Positions 1 to 9,261 are shown, counted from the stretch's first letter. The stretch: 51,721 bases of DNA from Gemmataceae bacterium (GCA_009692065.1 SHZY01000023.1:1-51721); one strand, 5' to 3'. The notes: generated by a model not told the origin, from the letters alone. Program-made: numbers and translations.

Positions 1-47
1 TTGCGGACCGAGGTCCCAAAGCGCAAGTTGTTCCAGACAGCCTGTCA

Positions 48-536
48 TCATGATCTTGAGTCCTTTGGTTGTGGCAAGTTCGTATTCAGCTGCAACTTAT
101 CTACAACCAAAGGCTCTTTTGGCAATTCACGGTGCGATTTTCGGGCTAGCACCGCTTCTGGGATCACAGGAAGGCCACAGTAACGACACGTATAGCCGTC
201 CCTTTCCAGAACCGACTTCATGAATCGCCGAGGCGAACGGACGGGATCGAGTGTCACGCCACGAGTTGGCTTTGGTCGGCGGAAATGGCGATTCCGATAT
301 ACCCAAGACTGCTGGCCGTGCTCCACGAACCACGTGCGCAAGTCATCGCTTCGGATTGCCTGAAGTCGATCGCGTGCACCTACCACGTCGCCGGCCGCCG
401 CTAGTCGCACCCCTTCGGTGAAGTAGACGAGTTGCTGGTCAAACCAAACGGGGGGCATGAGGGGCGCTTGCCTTGACCAAGCAGCGGGATCGTCACCGAG
501 TTCCGTACAGATTCGTGCGCGGCGACACATTCGCAA
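48..536 (-). CDS. Truncated HNH endonuclease-like protein
   Basis: About 162 aa. Near residues 113-120 the sequence ERDGYTCRYCG has the first CxxC zinc knuckle and the charged run-in seen in HNH nucleases of the restriction/homing type. The second half of such a domain (a DHVxPxSxGG-type segment and the second CxxC) is missing: after ARKSHREL the protein runs into a low-similarity tail and stops at 48-50 (TGA, followed by a second TGA). Catalysis is therefore unlikely in this form. The start is uncertain: a GGAGG lies 5 nt before a TTG at 536 and 11 nt before an ATG at 530. It follows the DUF1445 gene on the same strand by 15 nt and is probably co-transcribed. It may be a decayed nuclease or an HNH-derived binding protein. 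Confidence 0.5.
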   Translation of the reverse strand: MRMCRRARICTELGDDPAAWSRQAPLMPPVWFDQQLVYFTEGVRLAAAGDVVGARDRLQAIRSDDLRTWFVEHGQQSWVYRNRHFRRPKPTRGVTLDPVRSPRRFMKSVLERDGYTCRYCGLPVIPEAVLARKSHRELPKEPLVVDKLQLNTNLPQPKDSRS

Positions 537-551
537 TCAAGCCTCCGCAAA

Positions 552-1337
552 TCATTCTAGGTCCGCATCTTTCCAATCCGTCAAGAACATATGCCCTGGC
601 TTGTGGGTCACGCAAATCGCCGGTTTGGCCTGCATGACCACGGCCTGCGGAGTGACGCCGCACGCCCAGAAGACGGGGATTTCGCCGGGCCGAATCGTGA
701 CCGCGTCGCCGAAGTCGGGCTTCGTGATGTCGCGAATGCCGATGGCTGCGGGATCGCCCAGATGGATCGGCGTCCCGTGCGCTCGGGCAAAGCGCGCGCA
801 GATTTGTGTCGCGCGGATCGCCTGCGCCGGCGTCATGGGCCGCATCGACACCACCATCGGCCCGTGAAAGATCCCCGCCGGCTGGCAGGCGATATTGGTG
901 CGATACATCGGTACGTTGCAATTCTCCGAGAGGTGCCGCAGCGGCAAGCTCTCTTGCATCAGCGCGTTCTCGAAGGTGTAGGAGCAACCAATCAGGAACG
1001 CGACCCAGTCCTTTTGCCACAGGTCGCGGATGTCGGTCGGCTCGCAGATCAACTCACCGTGTCGATAGACGCAGTAGCGAGGCAAATCGGTGCGCACATC
1101 GGCGCCGGGCGCGCACAGCCTCGGCTCCGGATCGCCGGCTTCCGTGACGTCCAAAAGCGGGCACGGCTTCGGATTGCGCTGGCAGAAGAGCAGAAAGTCA
1201 AACGCCTGCTCGCGCGGCAAAATGGCGAGGTTTGCCTGCACGTAGCCCATGGCGACGCCCGCGGTGATGGTGGTGTGCTTGCCGGCGCGGACGAGATCTC
1301 GCAACGCGCGGCCCGTGATGTGTTGCTGATCGATCAT
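552..1337 (-). CDS. DUF1445 (YcsI/D-glutamate cyclase-like) putative hydro-lyase
   Basis: 261 aa, the usual length for the DUF1445/UPF0317 family, which is annotated as putative hydro-lyase and includes a mitochondrial D-glutamate cyclase. Family hallmarks visible are the N-terminal hydrophobic GYVQANLAILP segment, the central IGCSYTFENAL block, the NVPMYRTNI block followed by a G-P-hxVSMRP stretch, and the C-terminal VFWACGVTPQ. The protein should be a soluble cytoplasmic enzyme; its substrate here cannot be told from sequence. The ATG at 1337 has an AGGA 10 nt upstream. A perfect 25-bp palindrome (1352-1408) separates it from the upstream transglutaminase gene, so it either has its own promoter inside about 70 nt or is transcribed through the hairpin. 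Confidence 0.82.
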   Translation of the reverse strand: MIDQQHITGRALRDLVRAGKHTTITAGVAMGYVQANLAILPREQAFDFLLFCQRNPKPCPLLDVTEAGDPEPRLCAPGADVRTDLPRYCVYRHGELICEPTDIRDLWQKDWVAFLIGCSYTFENALMQESLPLRHLSENCNVPMYRTNIACQPAGIFHGPMVVSMRPMTPAQAIRATQICARFARAHGTPIHLGDPAAIGIRDITKPDFGDAVTIRPGEIPVFWACGVTPQAVVMQAKPAICVTHKPGHMFLTDWKDADLE

Positions 1338-1351
1338 GGCGATGATTTCCT

Positions 1352-1408
1352 GTTAGCCGGACGCCCAAGCGACGGACATGCAATCCGTCGCTTGGGCGTC
1401 CGGCTAAC
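1352..1408. repeat. Perfect palindrome, 25-bp arms, TTAGCC ends
   Basis: Arms 1352-1376 and 1384-1408 are exact reverse complements with a 7-nt loop. The outer end is GTTAGCCGG. The right arm touches the stop codon (TAG, 1408-1410) of the minus-strand transglutaminase gene. There is no T-run, so it is not a classical intrinsic terminator, though an RNA hairpin would form on either strand. It belongs to the TTAGC-ended family described in the findings. Confidence 0.92.
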
Positions 1409-4400
1409 TAATTCGAACCACCCGTCGTTTCCTTGGACTGCCGCATCTCCATGCGCCGCAGTTGCTCTTGTAACTCCACATCGTTGGGCCTCAACAAGAG
1501 CGCCAGGCGTTGCGTTTCGACGGCTTCTTTGGTTCGGCCCGATTCCAGGAGCGCGGCGGCCAACCAGTGCAGCACGATCGGGTCCTCGCGCTTGCTGAGT
1601 TCGGTCGCCTTGCGTAAATCGCCGAGGGCCGCGTTGACGTTGCCTTGCTCCAGGCGCGCCCGGCCGCGCACCAGGAAGGCGCGCGTTTCCTTGGGTTGCA
1701 GCTTGATCGCCTGTTCCGCATCGGCGACGGCGGAGCGCAGGTGTCCCTTTTCCAGGAGCAGCCAGCCGCGCAGAGCGAGTAGCGGGGCGAACTCCAGCGC
1801 TTGCGTGGCGGGGTCGTTGACCAGTCGTTCGATCTGCGCGCGCGGCCAGCGTTCAGCCAGGCCGCGCTCGGCGCTTAGGAAGCGATTGATGACGGCCGTC
1901 GCCGCCAGCCGCTGTTCCTTTTTCGGGTTCCAGGCCGCCACCAGCTGGTCGCGCTGGGCGATCAATCCGACCACGTCTTTTTCCAGTGCGCCAAGCTCTT
2001 TGTCGCCGTCGTTGATCTTACGGATCGTCTCCAGGCGGCGCTGGATGGCGTCGAGATCGCCCAGACGCAGATTGGCGTGGAAAAGTCCGATGAGAGCCTT
2101 GGCGTCCAGGTCGCAGCGATCGAGATGAAATACCGCCTGCGGGTACTCGTGCTTCGCCAGGTGGACCAACCCGAGCACGCGCTGAGCCTTCGCCTGGAAG
2201 CCGAGGTCGCGGGCGCGGGCCGCCAGATCGAACGCGTCGTCCAGGCGATTCATCTCCAGGTGCAGATCGGCCGCCTTGACCAGACTCGATAGGTCTTTGC
2301 CTGCTGCTAGCGTGTAGCGGCACAAGTGTTCAAGAGCGAGGTCCTTCAGCCCGGCTTTCGTTTCGAGCCGGATGATCGCCTCGAGGGCCTCACGATTGGC
2401 AGGCTCAACGTCGATGGCGGCTTGCAGCGTCGCCATTGCTTCCTTCGGCTGGCCGAGTTTTTCATGCACGCGGGCCTTGAAGTGGAGCGCATCGAGCGAC
2501 GCCAGCGAGGCCGAGTCAGTCACGAGCGCGAGGTGGAGATGCTTCATTGCCTGCGGATAGTTCTTTTGCCGGTAGGCATTCCGCGCCAGCTGATAATGGG
2601 CGGCGCCGCGGACCGGTGCGAGCTTGTGCTCCGTCAGCGGGGTTAGAATCTTGGTCGCCTCATCGTGAGCATCGCGCCGCACGCAGGCGGCGCCCAGGGC
2701 GACGGCGTACTTCGGATCGGTCGGAAATTGCTTCACCATCGCACGATACAATCGCTCTTCCTCGTCGATATTCGCCGACGCGCTCACGCGCAACTCCCAC
2801 AAGCTCTTGTCGCCAAGGAAGCGCGGCGACGCCTGCTCCAGCACGCGGCGGGCATCCACGGCCCGATCGTTGTCGAGATAGAGCCGAGCCAGGATCTTCA
2901 CGGACTCGGCGTCGGCAAGTTCCTTGCTCGCCAGCAGCTTCTCAAGCGGCAGCGCATCGGCAATCTCGGTCGTCGGCCTCAGGTTGAGCCACACGCGATA
3001 GGCGCGATTGACCTCCTCCTGGAAGCGAATGAACTCCGCGAATTCCTTCTTCTCGACGCGTGTTTTTTCAAGCCGCATGTGCATGTGCAGCTCCAATCGC
3101 CGCGTGTCGGCCGGATCGGGGGTGACCTTCAGCTTGAAGAAACCCCAGGCGCTTTTGACGTCGCGATTCTCCGGCAAACCATCCATGCGAAACGCCGGAG
3201 GCAACTGCACGACGTAGCGGTGAATTGATTCGAACTGTGTCGGCAGGACGTACGGCAGCGTGCGTTCGGCGTCAATGTTGTAGCCGATGAACCAGGTCCA
3301 GACCGGGCTATCGGAAATGCTGCCTTCGCGGACCGAATCACCCGTGAAATGCTTGGGGATCTCGAACTCCATTTCGGCGCGGACAGGGCGATCAAAGTCA
3401 CGCAGTTGCTTCTCATCGATGTTGATCGACAGAAGCTTGGCCTTGGTGTGAGCGTCTTGCAATTCCGAGATGACCGAACGGCGCCTTTCGCCCGGCGGGA
3501 CTTCGAGCCACTTGTCGCGCCGCGTCCAGGCCGCGCTGTTGTGGTAAGTCGATTCGCGATTCACGCGCGAAGTGCCGTCGGGATGTACATTCAGGTAGGT
3601 TGTTTGCTCGATACGATAATCATCGTAGGTGAACGCCGGCGTCTTCACCAGCTTCAGCTCGGCCTCTTTGGTCACGTAGGTCTGTCGATCGCGGTCGGAG
3701 CGCGGCAAGAAGTCCCACGCGGCCAGAGACACGGTAGTATCAATCCAGTAGTCCTTGCCGTCGATCTGCGTCAGCAGGATGGCGTGCGAACCCCACGCCG
3801 ACGGCACGCTTGGCAATACTTGCCCGTCGTCCACGGTGCCCAGCGTCACCAGCCAGACCGGTAGCCCTATCTCACGCAGCATTACCGCCAGCAGTTGGGC
3901 CTGGTCTTTGCAGTCGCCGTACCGATTGGCGAGCACCTGGTGCGGCAGATGCGGCGTGTAGCCGAGACCGCCGGGGCCGCGCGAATGATAGCGCACATGC
4001 CGGCGCACCCAGTAGGTCAAGGCCTTTGCTTTGTCGATATGCGTTTCCTTTCCGCGAGTCACTTCGTCGACGACCTTGCGAACCTCCGGCGTACACGTCC
4101 AGCATTCCGCGCGCAGCTTCTGCTTCCACTTGCCGACTGCCTGCCAGGTCGGAAACGTCGACACCACGACTTGCAGCCGCAGCTCTTCCCGCGATGGCCG
4201 TTCCTCATCGCGTGGCAATTCGCGGCGGTTCGAGGTGCTCCAGTGATACAGCTTCTCGCCGTCGGTATCGGTGACGACGAGATCGACCTTTCCGTTGACA
4301 GTCGTGTGCTTGAGCGTCTTGCTCTTGGGCACACGCACGCGGAATTCATCGCGCAGGACAGGCAGGTAATCGTCGCCGAAACTGTAGCGCGAGAAGAAGT

Positions 4401-4929
4401 GCCCATCGAACTCGCGATTCTTGCTGCGCACGGTCCACTTCACTTCGTAGATGTCGCCGACTTGCAGATTGGGAAACGAAATCACGAGCTGCTTGTCCTG
4501 ATCGTACACTTGAAAGTCGGTGGCGACGTCGCGGAGCTGCACATGTTTCGGCTCGATCAAGACGATCTTGCCGTCGGCCTTGATGATGCGGGCCTCGTTG
4601 AGCATCAACTTTTCGTAGGATGGGTCGAAGGTGATGGAGCGAAACTCGCCGAGCTTGTCGATGCCCTTGCGGCTGTTGAGCCTAGTGATCTCGTGGGAGA
4701 TCGCTTCGACCGTGCCATCGGGCTCGATGAGATGCGTCGTGCCGGAGTAGAGGACGCAAGCCGTCGCGTCGTCGAGGGCGTCCTTCGGGATCGCCTTGAG
4801 CACCTTCGCGTCGTAGCGATACGGCAACGGCTCGCGCGACTTACCGCGCGGCACTGGCCAATCGTCGGCGCGGGCGCTGGCTGCGATGAAGAATAAGACG
4901 ACGAGGAGCGACCAGCGAGCTATTGGCAT
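1408..4929 (-). CDS. Secreted DUF3857-transglutaminase-TPR protein
   Basis: 1173 aa. Residues 1-21 form a signal peptide (MPIARWSLLVVL..., cleavage near ARA-DD). A DUF3857-type beta domain spans roughly 40-250, followed by a transglutaminase-like cysteine-protease fold with the motif RYGDCKDQA: C340, H382 (GSHAIL) and D397 (YWIDTT) form the expected catalytic triad. From about 670 to the end there are tandem TPR-like helical repeats. This domain order is common in Planctomycetes and Bacteroidetes, and the protein is expected in the periplasm. The reaction is unknown; the family may cross-link or cleave peptides. It begins the minus-strand group that continues with the DUF1445 gene. The ATG at 4929 starts directly on the signal peptide. 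Confidence 0.85.
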   Translation of the reverse strand: MPIARWSLLVVLFFIAASARADDWPVPRGKSREPLPYRYDAKVLKAIPKDALDDATACVLYSGTTHLIEPDGTVEAISHEITRLNSRKGIDKLGEFRSITFDPSYEKLMLNEARIIKADGKIVLIEPKHVQLRDVATDFQVYDQDKQLVISFPNLQVGDIYEVKWTVRSKNREFDGHFFSRYSFGDDYLPVLRDEFRVRVPKSKTLKHTTVNGKVDLVVTDTDGEKLYHWSTSNRRELPRDEERPSREELRLQVVVSTFPTWQAVGKWKQKLRAECWTCTPEVRKVVDEVTRGKETHIDKAKALTYWVRRHVRYHSRGPGGLGYTPHLPHQVLANRYGDCKDQAQLLAVMLREIGLPVWLVTLGTVDDGQVLPSVPSAWGSHAILLTQIDGKDYWIDTTVSLAAWDFLPRSDRDRQTYVTKEAELKLVKTPAFTYDDYRIEQTTYLNVHPDGTSRVNRESTYHNSAAWTRRDKWLEVPPGERRRSVISELQDAHTKAKLLSINIDEKQLRDFDRPVRAEMEFEIPKHFTGDSVREGSISDSPVWTWFIGYNIDAERTLPYVLPTQFESIHRYVVQLPPAFRMDGLPENRDVKSAWGFFKLKVTPDPADTRRLELHMHMRLEKTRVEKKEFAEFIRFQEEVNRAYRVWLNLRPTTEIADALPLEKLLASKELADAESVKILARLYLDNDRAVDARRVLEQASPRFLGDKSLWELRVSASANIDEEERLYRAMVKQFPTDPKYAVALGAACVRRDAHDEATKILTPLTEHKLAPVRGAAHYQLARNAYRQKNYPQAMKHLHLALVTDSASLASLDALHFKARVHEKLGQPKEAMATLQAAIDVEPANREALEAIIRLETKAGLKDLALEHLCRYTLAAGKDLSSLVKAADLHLEMNRLDDAFDLAARARDLGFQAKAQRVLGLVHLAKHEYPQAVFHLDRCDLDAKALIGLFHANLRLGDLDAIQRRLETIRKINDGDKELGALEKDVVGLIAQRDQLVAAWNPKKEQRLAATAVINRFLSAERGLAERWPRAQIERLVNDPATQALEFAPLLALRGWLLLEKGHLRSAVADAEQAIKLQPKETRAFLVRGRARLEQGNVNAALGDLRKATELSKREDPIVLHWLAAALLESGRTKEAVETQRLALLLRPNDVELQEQLRRMEMRQSKETTGGSN

Positions 4930-5101
4930 GGCGGTTTCCTTACGTGAGTGACCTCATCCATTGTGGACGAAAACGCGGCGTGGGACAAGTTCATTCAGCG
5001 CGGCGAATTACGGGTTTGTAAGAGAGGACGCGGGAGCGGGCGTGGGTTAACGGATTAATTACTGTTGACGGCCACGTGCTCGGGGCGTAGTTTCGAGAAC
5101 A

Positions 5102-5602
5102 ATGGTACCAGCACCTTCTAACTTCACTCTCCGCCATCACCTCAACCCCGGCGATCTTGGCGCGATCGTGCGTCTTCACGGAACGCTCTACGCACGGGAG
5201 TACGGCTTCGATTCGACATTCGAGGCGTACGTCGCAGGACCCCTCGCGGACTTTGTGCTTGTGCCGAGCACGCGGAATCGCCTCTGGATCGCCGAGCGCG
5301 GTGCGGACATCATCGGCTGCATCGCCATCGTCGGCATTTCACCGAATGACGCGCAGCTCCGCTGGTTTCTCGTGGATCCATCGGTGCGCGGGCTTGGCCT
5401 CGGTAAATTGCTTCTGCGCGAAGCCAGCTCGTTTTCCGAACGCTGCGGCTACGAGTCAGTTTTTCTCTGGACTGTGAGCGCCCTGACGGCAGCGGCGAAG
5501 CTTTATCGAAATGGGGGATTCGTGAAGGTGGAGGAGAAAGCGGGACGGCAATGGGGCGTGGAGGTGGTGGAGGAGCGGTATGTGCTCCGACGAAAAGTGT
5601 GA
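5102..5602 (+). CDS. GNAT-family N-acetyltransferase
   Basis: 166 aa, a single GNAT fold. The N-terminus (LRHHLNPGDLGAIVRLHG..YAREYGF) resembles the acetyltransferase half of MarR-GNAT fusion proteins, but no MarR domain is present. The acetyl-CoA-binding motif A is DPSVRGLGLGKLLL (about residues 96-109), with the preceding beta4 strand LRWFLVD. The acceptor is unknown. The gene stands alone, divergent from the transglutaminase gene across 172 nt, and is followed 5 nt after its stop by a palindrome. Confidence 0.85.
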   Translation: MVPAPSNFTLRHHLNPGDLGAIVRLHGTLYAREYGFDSTFEAYVAGPLADFVLVPSTRNRLWIAERGADIIGCIAIVGISPNDAQLRWFLVDPSVRGLGLGKLLLREASSFSERCGYESVFLWTVSALTAAAKLYRNGGFVKVEEKAGRQWGVEVVEERYVLRRKV

Positions 5603-5606
5603 TCCC

Positions 5607-5675
5607 CGATTAGCCGCTCGCCTCGGGCGAGCGTGTTCGGCGAGTACCCGTTCGCCCGAGGCGAGCGGCTAATCG
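5607..5675. repeat. Perfect palindrome, 24-bp arms, TTAGCCGCTCGCC type
   Basis: Arms 5607-5630 and 5652-5675 are exact reverse complements around a 21-nt loop. The outer sequence is CGATTAGCCGCTCGCC. It starts 5 nt after the GNAT stop codon. A run of A residues (about 5700-5711) follows, which could give a T-tract for a transcript entering from the right. Confidence 0.92.
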
Positions 5676-5772
5676 AAAACGGGAGGTCTATCTTGGATTG
5701 AAAAAAAAAAAACGGTCTCCGCGTCTAAACGTGCTCAGATTCATCAACTCACCAGGCCTCGAGGACTAGCGG

Positions 5773-6493
5773 ATGGGCTGGGCCGTTCTCGGCATTCTCG
5801 TCTTCTTGTTGGTTGCCTTCGTCGGCGCGGCGTGGTGGCAAATCCGCCGGCGCAAGTTGCATCGCTGGTGGCCGACTTATTTGAAAGAATGGCGGCGTTT
5901 TAAGGTGCCGACGCCAGCCGAGGAAGTGCATGTCATCCTTTGCATCGCCGACCATTTGGAAACCGGCTGTTACGCGGACTTCACGTTCCCCTCGGTGCCG
6001 AGCGACACGCAGCCGCCGATCATCAATCGTATCTACTTTTGCCAGCGATCGGCTCGGAGTGCCTCGGTCGTATGAAGTCCCGCTTGCCGAGGGCTCGCCC
6101 ACCGCGAGCGCACTGCTGCTGGTGCAAGGCCCGCTCCTGCTGGATTGGAGCAAGCGTAAGTGGGGCTTCTTGCCCGGCATCGAGAACGCGTGCTTGCAAA
6201 CCACACAGCCGCCGAGCGTGGAGCGGCTGTGGCAATGGCTGCAATCGCGGGTGCAGGTGCCAGGCCTGCTTGGTTCTTCGTCAAGCTGCACGCTTACGGC
6301 GGGCCCGAGTACGACCAGGGCATGCTCCTGGGTGCGCCGATGGTGGATTTCCACAAGGATCTGGCCGAGATGGCCCGCAAGAATTCGAAGTTCCACCATC
6401 ACTACGTGACGGCGCGCGACATCGTCAATCTCATCAAGGCGGCTCCCTCCGGGTACAAGGGGCCCATCCGTGACGCACCCGAGTCGGAGCTGG
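5773..6493 (+). pseudogene. Decayed polysaccharide-deacetylase-like gene
   Basis: Three colinear pieces of one protein lie in changing frames. Piece 1 (5773 to about 6055) has an N-terminal membrane segment and a [18 protein letters not shown] motif. Piece 2 (about 6070-6265, shifted one frame) reads LVQGPLLLDWSKRKWGFLPG and continues to RLWQWLQSRVQVPG. Piece 3 (about 6268-6490, back in the first frame) reads AWFFVKLHAYGG, then FHHHYVTARDIVNLIKAA. As I remember them, relatives of this planctomycete family are several hundred residues long with a large middle part between pieces 1 and 2. That part is gone here, so at least one deletion and two frame changes have occurred. The 3' end abuts the 3' end of the convergent epimerase gene. 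Confidence 0.68.
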
Positions 6494-7417
6494 TCAACCC
6501 TTCACAGTTTTCGCCAACCCGTCGCGAAACGAGATCGTCGGGTTGTATCCCAGTTCCGCCTGCGCCCGTCGAATGCATGCCTGCGACAGGCGCACGTCCC
6601 CCGCGCGCGGCGGCTGGTGGTTCGGCACGATCTCTTTGCCGAGCAGCTCGTTCAGTTGCTTCACCAATTCGAGAAGGGTCGTGCTGCCGCCCGAGCCGAT
6701 GTTGTAGACTCGGCCGACGGCGTTCTTCGATTCGGCGGCGAGGCTCAAGGCTTGCACCACGTTGGCGACGTAGACGAAATCGCGTGCTTGCAGACCATCC
6801 CCGAAGATCGTCGGCGTTTTGCCCTTGGCCATGGCGTCGATAAAGAGAGCTATGACGCCGGAATAGGGGCTCTTGGCGTCCTGGCGCGGGCCGAACACGT
6901 TGAAGAAACGCAGCCGAACCGTCTCCAGGCCATAGACGCTGGTGCACGCGGTGCAATAATGTTCGCCGGCAAGCTTGGCGGCCGCGTAGGGGGAAAGCGG
7001 AATCAGCGGGTCGTCCTCCAGGCGCTCGGTGCCTGGCTGATCGCCATAGGCGCTGGAACTGCCCGCGTAAACAACGCGGCGTACACCGAGCCGGCGGGCC
7101 GCATCGAGCACGTGCAGCGTGCCGGTCGCGCCGACCTCGTGTGAAATAAGCGGCGTCTCGACGCTCTTCGCCACCGACGCGATCGCGGCTAGGTGAAACA
7201 CGACATCACAACCCGAAACCGCTTGCTCCACGGCTTGCGGCTGGGCGACGCTGCCGCGGACCAACTCGTACTTGCCGTCCGCGTGGGCTAGATTCGCTGG
7301 ATTGCCGGTGCTGAAGTCGTCCAGCACGCGAACGGCCTGGCCATCGGCGAGCAGGGCATCGACCAGATGCGAGCCGATGAACCCGGCACCGCCCGTGACG
7401 AGATATCGTTTTCCCAC
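6494..7417 (-). CDS. NAD-dependent sugar epimerase/dehydratase (extended SDR)
   Basis: 307 aa from the GTG at 7417. The Rossmann glycine motif is TGGAGFIGSHL at the N-terminus, the catalytic serine region is YAGSSSAYG, and the YxxxK pair is in SPYAAAKLAGEHY. This is the UDP-glucose 4-epimerase-like class of NAD(P)-dependent nucleotide-sugar enzymes, acting in cell-surface polysaccharide synthesis. An upstream extension to 7624 reads as non-protein-like sequence; the GTG at 7417 is preferred because GGAGG sits 5 nt before it and it begins exactly at the fold. The gene is intact although both flanks are decayed deacetylase remnants, suggesting the survivor of a once larger polysaccharide cluster. 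The exact substrate is not visible. Confidence 0.85.
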   Translation of the reverse strand: MGKRYLVTGGAGFIGSHLVDALLADGQAVRVLDDFSTGNPANLAHADGKYELVRGSVAQPQAVEQAVSGCDVVFHLAAIASVAKSVETPLISHEVGATGTLHVLDAARRLGVRRVVYAGSSSAYGDQPGTERLEDDPLIPLSPYAAAKLAGEHYCTACTSVYGLETVRLRFFNVFGPRQDAKSPYSGVIALFIDAMAKGKTPTIFGDGLQARDFVYVANVVQALSLAAESKNAVGRVYNIGSGGSTTLLELVKQLNELLGKEIVPNHQPPRAGDVRLSQACIRRAQAELGYNPTISFRDGLAKTVKG

Positions 7418-7577
7418 ACCCACCTCCGAGAATTGGTATTCACTCCAAGTGTAACCTATAAGTTCCTTGACGTATCTTGCCGTTCCGCGATGTTCGGCAG
7501 AGTGTGACCTCGATGGTCTCCCTATGAAAAGCCTGGTCAAATCCGCCTTTATCGCTGTGTGCAAATACTGAGGTATC

Positions 7578-7797
7578 ATGCATGCGCAGGAACGGCTGGC
7601 GTACTGGTCGGGGCGCCGCTTCATGTCGGTCGTTTTGTTTCATCGCATGACCGACGAAATTCCCGTCGACGGCTTGACCGTGGCGACAGCATGGTTTCGC
7701 AACTTCTGCAACCTGATGCGCGCACGCTTTCACGTCGTTCCGCCTACTGAAGTGCACCGCATATTGATGAATGGTGTCACTCCGCCGCTGCGCACGG
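7578..7797 (+). pseudogene. N-terminal remnant of a polysaccharide deacetylase
   Basis: About 73 codons read as the start of a carbohydrate-esterase-4-like deacetylase: RRFMSVVLFHRMTDEIPVDG, then TAWFRNFCNLM and RFHVVPPTEVHRIL. Family members continue into a TFDDxxxDN metal-binding motif, which is absent. The match stops near 7797, where a different gene remnant begins in another frame. It is probably a deletion scar joining two unrelated genes. No function is expected. Confidence 0.6.
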
Positions 7798-7800
7798 CCT

Positions 7801-9132
7801 GGCAATCCCGAAGACACCTTCACTACGGAAGGTGCTCTCTTTCGCCTGCTAGGCCACGGCCATCAAGCGTTGTAGGTGTTCAAGATCATGGACGGCACCG
7901 TTTACTTTGCCGTCTTCAAAAACATCCAGAGCGCCGATGGCGACACCTTTGGCACCGGCTTGGCCAACGTCGACACGCGCTTCGAGGCAGGGCGCAGTTT
8001 CAAGGATGGCATGTCGCTGCGCTACGACAAGAAGGCGAAGTACCTGTACCTCTACCAGGTCGTCAATGACCGCAGCCTTGATCCTCGCATCAATCAGGTC
8101 AAGGGAGCCAAAGGCGGCGAAGGCATCAGGTATCCGCATCTCGTCCCGGGGGCCAAGCTCGATGCCAAGTCCGAATTGCCGATCAGGGACGACATTGCCA
8201 GCTTTGCACTCAAGCTGAGCGTTGACCCCACGGTCATCACTTCGTGGGGACACTTCCGCGATTCGGGTTTCGCATCGTTGCAGCATGACCTCGACAATAC
8301 CAACAAGACCCATCGGCACAAGGTGGACAATGTCGAAAAAGACCGCATTGTGCGCATGGCGTTCTCGCACCTGGCCCCCAAGCAATTGAAAATCTCCAAC
8401 CCCACGTACAGCCGCCACGCCCACGCGCTGGGTGAATTCGAAACGGACTTCGGCGTCGCGGACAGCTCGCACAATCTGACCAAGTCCAAGGCGCACCTGG
8501 ACCTCATGGATGTGCATGCCAAGATCGACACGGAGCACCTCAAGGTAGTCGCGCATGTGGGTCGTCTGGTGAAGGCGGCCGAAGCTGGCAAGGAACCCGA
8601 CTACGTGCAGATCATGTTCGCGCCGCCTGTTCGCTGACGATGTGGTCGCACGCAGCGCGGCCGATGCTTCCGCCATCGCCTTGACGGCCGGCGGCGGCAA
8701 CGCGGCGGCCCTCGCTCTGGCGGTGGGCACGTCTCTCGGCGTTGGCGCCGGCCCGCAGGCAGCGGCGGCAGAAGGCGGCGTTCCAGGCTTTGCCAGCATC
8801 ACCGGCGGCATGGGCGGACTCGGCGGTTCCACCGGCGGCGGGGGCGGCGGCGGCATCGGCGGGTTCCCCGGCGGCAACCAGGGACAGGACGGCGGCCAAG
8901 CCACCACGCCAACCGTTAACGTCACCACCAACTTCGACGCCTCGCTCCTCAATCAGCAGCAGCAGCGGCAGTTCAGTTTCAGAACCAGCACAACGGCCAC
9001 GGCCACCACAAGCACCATGGCCATGGGCACGTGGTGCTTGTGGTGGCCTCATTCCTCTTGGGCTTGCTCGGCCTGCCCGGGCTTTGGCTACTCCGCCGCC
9101 GCCAGGGAACGCAGCCAGAAATTGTTGCCTGA
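7801..9132 (+). pseudogene. Broken secreted protein gene with PEP-CTERM-like tail
   Basis: A continuous protein signal crosses several lesions. In frame 1 from 7801 it reads DTFTTEGALFRLLGHGHQAL, hits TAG at 7873-7875, resumes (AKYLYLYQVVNDRSLDPR; DPTVITSWGHF) and stops at 8635-8637. The sense then passes to frame 2 (VVARSAADASAIAL, a Gly-rich stretch at about 8800-8880, then a Gln run) and returns to frame 1 at about 8983 with a His/Gly run and FLLGLLGLPGLWLLRRR, ending at TGA 9130-9132. That tail resembles a PEP-CTERM sorting signal (hydrophobic helix plus Arg cluster) with the PEP box altered. I infer a surface or exported planctomycete protein, now N-terminally truncated with one nonsense and two frame lesions. 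A good terminator follows at 9157-9188. Confidence 0.6.
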
Positions 9133-9156
9133 GCGATTTTTACCATCAACAGCAGC

Positions 9157-9188
9157 AAAGCCTACGGTTTCCGCCGTAGGCTTTTTTT
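9157..9188 (+). terminator. Intrinsic terminator
   Basis: The stem AAAGCCTACGG / CCGTAGGCTTT with a short loop is followed by seven T residues. It is correctly oriented to end transcription of the broken plus-strand gene, 25 nt after its last stop, and it insulates trxB. It is the only classic hairpin-plus-U-tract I found in the window. Confidence 0.82.
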
Positions 9189-9261
9189 GTTGGCCGCGCG
9201 CTTGATTCCTATACTGAGTCAAGGAATGACCACGAATACGACATCGACGAGGAGAAGACGC

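Noticed and set aside
591..1598. Plus-strand open frame of 335 codons over the DUF1445 gene
   Set aside because: Arg/Ala/Gly-rich, runs through the palindrome and into the transglutaminase gene; the minus-strand DUF1445 protein is recognisable.
5700..5711. A-run after the GNAT palindrome taken as a terminator tail
   Set aside because: It lies about 25 nt beyond the hairpin and on the wrong strand for the GNAT transcript.
7849..8952. Minus-strand open frame of 367 codons
   Set aside because: It is antisense to the broken secreted-protein gene. The plus strand has the domain pattern and a terminator; the minus frame is Pro-rich from the Gly-rich stretch and has no motif.
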